From Bryoerythrophyllum caledonicum (Eukaryota > Streptophyta > Bryopsida > Pottiales > Pottiaceae): 64,000 nucleotides of DNA. The position numbers and the translations under genes were made by a program. The stretch's first letter is position 1, and each line of letters begins with the position of its first letter. Below the pieces are notes generated by a model, which had not been told where the DNA came from, searched no databases, and saw only the letters and a program-made list of their open reading frames with translations. This document shows, in pieces, positions 58,601-64,000 of this stretch. The stretch lies in assembly GCA_963971425.1 (NCBI GenBank), contig OZ020516.1, positions 35,762,199 through 35,826,198 on the forward strand. The letters run 5' to 3'.

Positions 58601-60065
58601 TAGGCCAAAATGGCGGAGCTGAAGAATCAGATGAGCGCGATGGCTTCTCTGGGACAAGTGGCCGACACACAACCTCCAGTGAGAAGTCAGGGCTCATCTT
58701 CAGCCCTAGATTGCTATTTTTATGGCGCTTCAGGGGACGTGGTGGCAGTAGTTGCCACTCGTGCTCAAACTATTGCACAGGCGGTGACAACATCTCCCTC
58801 TATGCCAGGTGGTAGTGGCCGTCCACGCTACACGGGTTTGCGGGGCGACATTGGTCAGTCCCGGTTACCTCTTTGTATCTGCATCGCGGATGCGGCGACT
58901 TCTACTGCCGCTCAAACTCCGACCTTGGTTCCACCCATTTCATCCACTCGTAGGGATGCCGCACACACATTGGCGTATACGGTGTTGCAGTTGCCGGTGT
59001 TTGTTGGTGTGGACTTTCTGACACCAGATTTTCAACCATCCGGTGTATTCGTCTTGGCGGGTAGTATGTTGGAGGGCAAGGTGCCTATGCCATTGTTGAA
59101 GGTATTGCAAGCACTGAGCAATGACGGCTCCACCCACCAAGGAGGAATTTGGTAGCATTGCGGGCAAAGTTGGCGGCGGAGGCTATTTCCGCATGTGAAG
59201 CTAACGCCACGTTCACACCTATTGAGCAGTCTTCCGAAGACCAGTCATTGATCTCTGGAGTGACTTATCTCTCTGACGTACAACCCAATTGGCACGGGAG
59301 CGACGTAGTGTGCGTCCATGGATGGTACGTTTGGTGAATGACGATGCAGTCATGGTCGTTGGCCGTACGGACGTCAACCCCACTTGTGCTATCTCCCTAT
59401 GTGATATTTTAGACTTTGGAACTGAGCAGCTGAGCTTGTGATGATTGGCAATCAGCTAGCCCAGAATTTGGATCTAGGTGCTTCGGGCCTTGAGCCTTGC
59501 CCGTTTACGATTGTTACATCTGTGGGGGCACGGAGAAGGTCATGGGCTACTCCCGACATCTATTGCAGTTGATGATCGCTCTTGGATCCGGTCCATTGTT
59601 CTTCCATACATCTCTCTAGTATCCTATGAGTGGTGCCACCAGCTACGATATTCAGGTGGGTCAACATGCATCTTATCCTCTCGGTTTTGGGATAGATAGC
59701 TAGACAGAGGAAGCCTTGATTAGGCCTGGGTGGTTTGTCGGTGATGGCAGAAAGGAGCTTATTTCCATTATCTTCACAGCTAGCGCGGCAACTTCTACGG
59801 CGAATGCTATATTGGGATAAAATGCTTTAACATCCAATTTGCCATGTGGCTCTACGTTTTTGGAGGAGACGTATGCTTTTATGTCGAGGATAGCGGAATC
59901 ACCTAAGCATAGACCAGTGGAGATCCCTGCACGTCATTGCATGGATCCACTCCTTGGGGGACTCAGTTGGAACTGACTCGTCGCAGTCGGGAGATTTTGG
60001 ACGCTCTTGATGCTCCACAACTTTAAAAGTGGATACTTCCACTCCGCTGCTGGCTTGCATATTCA
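58601..60065 (+). pseudogene. gag-pol linker with probable protease remains
   Basis: 58610-59155 is open and reads T-L-A-Y-T-V-L-Q-L-P-V-F-V-G-V-D-F near 58970, then several frames broken by stops to 60030. A retroviral aspartic protease is expected here by position. I did not find an unambiguous D-[ST]-G, so the call rests on order alone. Confidence 0.4.
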
Positions 60066-61127
60066 GTGGCAACCACCATTGTAGGTATTATCTTCGTGGA
60101 GCTATTTTTCGGTATTGGTACGGAGCTCGCAGTTGTGTTAGAGGCATGCCTCAAGAAACAACGATTCATCCACGTGGATAGAGACTTTGCAGCCAACCGT
60201 ACCGGTCACCATGATATTCAATGTCTTTTGGAGTTGTATTCGGAACGGTTATCATCTTCAACGATTCGAGGGTGTTTTGGCAAGTTGCTATGTGATGTGA
60301 CGTTGATGAGTGAGGATGATGTGCGCCAGTTTGGTCACGTGGACTTAGTGATTGCCAGATGGCCTTTGCAAGGCCATTCACGAGCGGGCAGTGCACGTGG
60401 CTTGCATGATCCACAGTTGAGGCTCTTTGCGTATTTGCTTAGGCTCATATAGTGGAGGACTACCCACCAATCAACGCCACCGGGGTACATTTTTGAAAAT
60501 GTATCCCTATTGGGAGATACACGGACAAAGGTGCGTGAGGATGGGGCATACATCCATCACCTTCTTGGGCCCCCCACTTTTGTTGATACCGCGGCGTTGG
60601 GCTCTTATGCCCATTGGCCACCTTGGATTCGGACCAACATGGCAACACCGGTGACGCTCACCTCTCCGCTTGTTCAAATGCAACAGCCCGTGCACCGTGA
60701 CGTTGATGACATCTTGGACGAACATTGTGTTTTCACGGAGGTTACCAAGAATGATGAGCCACCATTGGCGGTAGTGAATTGTGTTGGTTTCACTCCGGAG
60801 GCATTTCCCACATTGATATGCTACCCGGGATCTTTTGCCTTTAGGACACGCGGTCCGAGCATGGTTTGGAATTCTACTTCCCGAAGTTACGAGGAGCCTT
60901 CTGCCAATAAGAGGGAGTGGGCCATGGACTTTTTAATTAGCACCACCTCCGCACCGGATCTCTCTAAGGGCCAGCATTGTTATTTGTTGGATCAAGTTAT
61001 TAACCTCAACATCCTCGTTTGGGTTTGTGGCCTCTGTTTCGCTGTCCAGCGTTGTTTGAAAGACCATCCACGCATGTTGGGGGCAAACTCTGATGGTCAG
61101 GGGGCAGCGGTGCCACATCTTACATAG
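60066..61127 (+). pseudogene. C5 cytosine DNA methyltransferase domain in the retrotransposon
   Basis: A single frame of 354 codons, broken only by TAG at 60450-60452, contains the C5-methyltransferase motifs in order. Motif I is F-V-E-L-F-F-G-I-G (60093-60119), the SAM loop. Motif IV region is V-D-L-V-I-A-R-W-P-L-Q-G-H-S-R-A-G (60339-60389), where the family has P-C-Q. Motif VI is F-E-N-V (60492-60503). A G-S-Y-A-H-W-P-P-W-I segment stands where motif VIII is expected, and a C-terminal helix may correspond to motifs IX-X. The enzyme family methylates cytosine in DNA through the motif IV Cys; here that Cys is Leu (TTG at 60366-60368), so this copy cannot be catalytic. The domain is downstream of gag/protease and upstream of RT in the same transcriptional direction, so it was part of the polyprotein region. 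Capture of such enzymes by gypsy elements has, as I recall, been described in charophyte algae; presence in this plant lineage is notable. Confidence 0.88.
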
Positions 61128-61559
61128 ATCAAAAAAGCGGAGCTGCTTTTTCATTCGAAGAGGAATGCAGCTGAGGAGCTTCGTGCTCAACGTGTCTTTG
61201 TAGTCTTGGCCAAGGACCTTGGTCGAGAGGATGCCTGGGATATCTTTTTGGAGCTTTATTATTACGACACGTGATTTTCTATGAATCCAATGAGTGAGGA
61301 GTCTAGGGGCATCAATGCTCTCTGTGCTACCAAGTAGCAACCACCGGCCGTGCCGGTACACGGTGAGTCTTTTATAGACTACGATGGAGAAGAAGACCAC
61401 GGAGTTTTGATAATTGGCCATTGGATTTGGGGCCACATCTTATCGGTGCGGAGGCACAGAGGGTACGAGTGTTCATACATTTGTATCGTAGTTGTTTTGC
61501 CGTTAGTCTCCATGATTTGGAGGGCTAACGAGGCAAATCGATACACATCCAGTGGAAAG

Positions 61560-62403
61560 ACGACCACCCAATCTTTCGACGACCGTACAAGCTCATTCTT
61601 TCAGAGAAAGTTAGGGTCTAGACTCGTTGTCAGGAGCTGTTGGCGGCCAGCTTCATTGAGCTCTCCAATGGCGAGTACGCTTGTGCCACGGTTATGCCAT
61701 CAAAGAAGGATATCTTTGGCAACTAGATGGAGAAGCGGATGTGTTGGGATTATAGATCGGTCAATTGCAAGACCAAGTCAGATCGGTACCCCATGCCTAC
61801 GGTAGAGGAGTTGTTTGATGCGGTGGGCTATTCTAGAGCATTTGATACTCTAGATTTGCGGTGATGTTACCACCGATTACCATTGATGGTGGATGACTGG
61901 GTGAAGACTGCATTCTAGAGAGTTGATCAAGATGGAAGAGATCAATTTTACCATTGGAAATTTCTCCAATCTGGCCTCAACACCACACCTGTTGAGTTTC
62001 GGAGGATCATGGATCAGGTATTGACTCGTTTACCATTAGCTAATGCTACATTGATGATGTTATGATTTTTAGTAGCAGCCTACAAGAGCATGTGAGGCAT
62101 CTTCAGGCGGTGTTCGAGAGGTTACAATAGTTGGGATTACGCTTGCACCATGGCAAATGCAAGTTCTTCCACAATCGGTTGCCATATTTGGAACTTATGA
62201 TTTTTCCAGGAGGTCTTGGCGTGTAGCTAGCCAAGATGGATGTATTGTAGTAGATTTTTGCCCCAACAGACGTGTCACAGCTTTGAGCTTTTTTTGGCTT
62301 GACGAAGTACCATCACTGATATCACTTTAGCTTGATTGCCAAGCCATAAACTATTCTCAGCGGAAAGGATCAACCATGGATTTAGGGACAAGAGCAGCAG
62401 CAG
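61560..62403 (+). pseudogene. pol: Ty3/gypsy reverse transcriptase, decayed
   Basis: The translation reads C-Q-E-L-L-A-A-S-F-I-E-L-S-N-G-E-Y-A, D-Y-R-S-V-N-C-K-T-K-S-D-R-Y-P-M-P, A-F-D-T-L-D-L-R (motif A), Y-H-W-K-F-L and Y-I-D-D-V-M-I-F-S at about 62043-62070 (catalytic Y-x-D-D). It continues into the connection segment with L-H-H-G-K-C-K-F-F. The catalytic Asp residues are retained, but TAG at 61724, 61916, 62128, 62224, 62248, 62251 and 62383, with two TGA codons, interrupt it. It copied RNA into DNA for the element. Confidence 0.85.
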
Positions 62404-62825
62404 GTGTTTGCTACTTTGAAGATGAATCTTGATTCAGCGCCCGTGTTGCGGCATCTTGATGCTACACAATCCTTTTTGTTAAATACAGATTGGGGTGTTG
62501 TGGGATCGGAGGCTGTGTTGACTCAAAAGGATGATGGCGGACGAGAGTACATTGTCGCGTTTGTTTCTAGGAGCAACAACTCAGAGTCCAACTATTTGTC
62601 CTATGAGGAGGAGACTTTGGCTCCGGTTTGTGCCATAGCCCATTTTAGGCCCTACTTGTATAGACAATTTTTTATGTTGGTGATCGACCATCAGTCTTTG
62701 AAGTAGCTCATAGGCCTGGCAAGCTTAGTGGCTAGCTTGCCAAGTGGGCTTTATTGCTTTAGGAGTATGACTTTGAGATTGTACATCGGGCGGGCATCAC
62801 AAACTTAGATGCGGGTGGTCTATTT
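62404..62825 (+). pseudogene. RNase H domain of gypsy pol
   Basis: 62404-62706 is open and reads L-N-T-D-W-G-V-V-G-S-E-A-V-L-T-Q-K-D-D, then V-A-F-V-S-R-S-N-N, N-Y-L-S-Y-E-E-E-T-L-A, F-R-P-Y-L and D-H-Q-S-L-K. These match the gypsy RNase H consensus, including the first Asp (T-D), the Glu (Y-E-x-E) and the D-H. TAG at 62704 ends the frame, and after a short frameshift E-Y-D-F-E-I-V-H-R-A-G follows at about 62763-62795. Confidence 0.85.
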
Positions 62826-63049
62826 GGCAATCCAAGTCCTTTGGAGGAGGATTTGATTGGTGCGACGTGGCATGGCCAGTGTGACAAAGAGCCAGTTCCG
62901 GGGTGGCATGCAGTGGCTTACCTAACGTTGATGTCTGGCTCCTCATTGACATTGTCTGATTTGGCAACAGATGAGGAACCAGATTGGGCCCAAGTTGTTG
63001 GCGATGTGTGGAAAGACGGTCCACTCTTGCACAAGCTACATCATGGGAC

Positions 63050-64000
63050 ACTTCCCCTAGCTCTTTGTGCTATGGAGCGTAATAGAGTTGGGCACCAAAT
63101 AGCAAGGTTCCGTTGGGAGAACAACCTTCTATTTTCGGTGTGGCCAAATGGGACTAGGTGCATAGTTTAAGGCCATATCAGAGGGCTTCATTGGTACGAC
63201 ACACACACGAAGAGCTAGGACATCTTGGTGTGCGACGGGATCAATCAATGTTGCGCAACTAGTACTAGTGGATCAGCAGGTTGCCATGTATGTTTCTCGG
63301 TGTAAAGTATGTGATCAAAAAAGATCTAGCTTCAATACCTTATCATCCAGTTGCAGCCTTTGCTCATTACGGGGCTAGGATACCACCGGTCTTTCGACTT
63401 TGCTCGTCCACTTGTCGCCACTCCACGCGGAGCCAAGAATGTCTTGGTCATGGTCGAGTATTTCAGCAAGTGGATTGAGCTCGTGGCTCTTCCGCAGAAC
63501 TCTTCAGAGTTGGCGGCCATGACATTCCTTGACCGGCTCGTGGCTTGTTTCAGAGCCCCAGGTGAGGTTTTGACGGATCAAGGGCGTGAGTTCCTTGAGG
63601 CTTTCGAAGCTTTGTATACCAAGGATTTGATTGACCATTGTACCACTTCTCGGAATCACCCGAAAGCGGACAATTTGGAGGAGCCTGTGGTTTAGACCGT
63701 GAAGCGGGGCGTACCTTAGTATGGATTATTTTAGGGTGGCCACCATGATTGGGATCTAATGATACCACGGATTGCCCTGGGATATTGGTTTAGCCGGCAC
63801 GCTTCACTTGTTTTTTTCAATCTGTATCAATTGTTGTACATGCGAGAGCAAATTTTACGGAGTTCTGTTCAGGAAAATTGACTTCGGTTGTGGATTTGGA
63901 CGATCGAGAGGTGTCGGCCTAATGTCTGCGAGACCAAGCGTACTTCTTCAAGCGGGTTATGTTCATGGCCATGGAAAACTTGTCCATCGCTCAACACCAT
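63050..64000 (+). pseudogene. integrase of the gypsy element, decayed and cut by the window edge
   Basis: An H-H-C-C-like zinc domain is shattered between about 63170 and 63330. The core at 63351-63695 reads R-S-F-D-F-A-R-P-L (first Asp), V-L-V-M-V-E-Y-F-S-K-W, L-T-D-Q-G-R-E-F (second Asp) and T-S-R-N-H-P-K-A-D-N-L-E-E (catalytic Glu region). TAG at 63693 and further stops break it. A downstream W-D-L-M-I-P-R-I-A-L-G-Y segment continues toward the window end. The enzyme inserted the cDNA into the genome. Confidence 0.85.

Larger units (their letters stand above)
55574..64000 (+). mobile_element. Ty3/gypsy retrotransposon carrying a C5 cytosine methyltransferase (3' end outside window)
   Basis: The order gag - zinc knuckles - protease region - C5 methyltransferase - reverse transcriptase - RNase H - integrase is read on one strand. 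RT before integrase puts it in Ty3/gypsy. LINE coding stops near 55570, and TGTCACGGGACG at 55574 is a plausible LTR start. The LTR end and primer-binding site were not found, so the leader 55574-57392 is only loosely defined. Many in-frame stops, mostly TAG, plus frameshifts show that the copy is dead. The 3' LTR lies beyond the window. Confidence 0.85.

Noticed and set aside
1..64000. CRISPR array, prokaryotic operons or organellar genome
   Set aside because: Spliced genes, plant transposons and miRNA regulation show nuclear plant DNA; no spaced short direct-repeat array was seen.

Overview
The window looks like nuclear DNA of a land plant with a repeat-rich genome, most likely a non-seed plant such as a bryophyte or lycophyte; that placement is a low-confidence inference. 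The evidence is a class C auxin response factor with a near-perfect miR160 target site, a decayed nuclear copy of the chloroplast-division gene minD, short GT-AG introns of about 45-170 bases, and abundant plant-type transposons. Only one large gene, the auxin response factor on the minus strand at 12600-15504, looks intact. Almost everything else is transposons or decaying coding DNA.

Layout. 1-3102 is an eight-exon gene whose 3' half resembles an N4/N6-type (beta-order) DNA methyltransferase; it has one in-frame TAG. 3769-4858 is a broken RING-like gene. 8254-11650 is a second, more decayed copy of the first gene. It preserves an upstream ParB-like D-G-N-H exon and is hit by two transposons. 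12600-15504 is the ARF, with its long GC-rich upstream region to about 17600. 17600-37380 is a transposon field: several elements with TTAA flanks and CCCTAAAGG ends (piggyBac-like), Harbinger-type and Mutator-like MITEs, and a 2.8-kb Tc1/mariner element with long, internally repeated terminal inverted repeats. 37670-41336 is a minD pseudogene split by a 3-kb PIF/Harbinger element. 47.3-55.5 kb is a non-LTR retrotransposon split by a second Tc1 element. 55.6-64 kb is a Ty3/gypsy retrotransposon that carries a C5 cytosine DNA methyltransferase domain between its gag/protease region and its reverse transcriptase.

The two most unusual items both concern DNA methylation: the gypsy element with a captured cytosine methyltransferase (catalytic Cys replaced by Leu), and the dispersed, intron-rich family that appears to join a ParB-like domain to an amino-methyltransferase-like domain with degenerate catalytic motifs. 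The decayed reading frames are broken mainly by TAG at positions where Gln (CAG) or Trp (TGG) is expected. That pattern fits deamination of methylated cytosine in silenced DNA.
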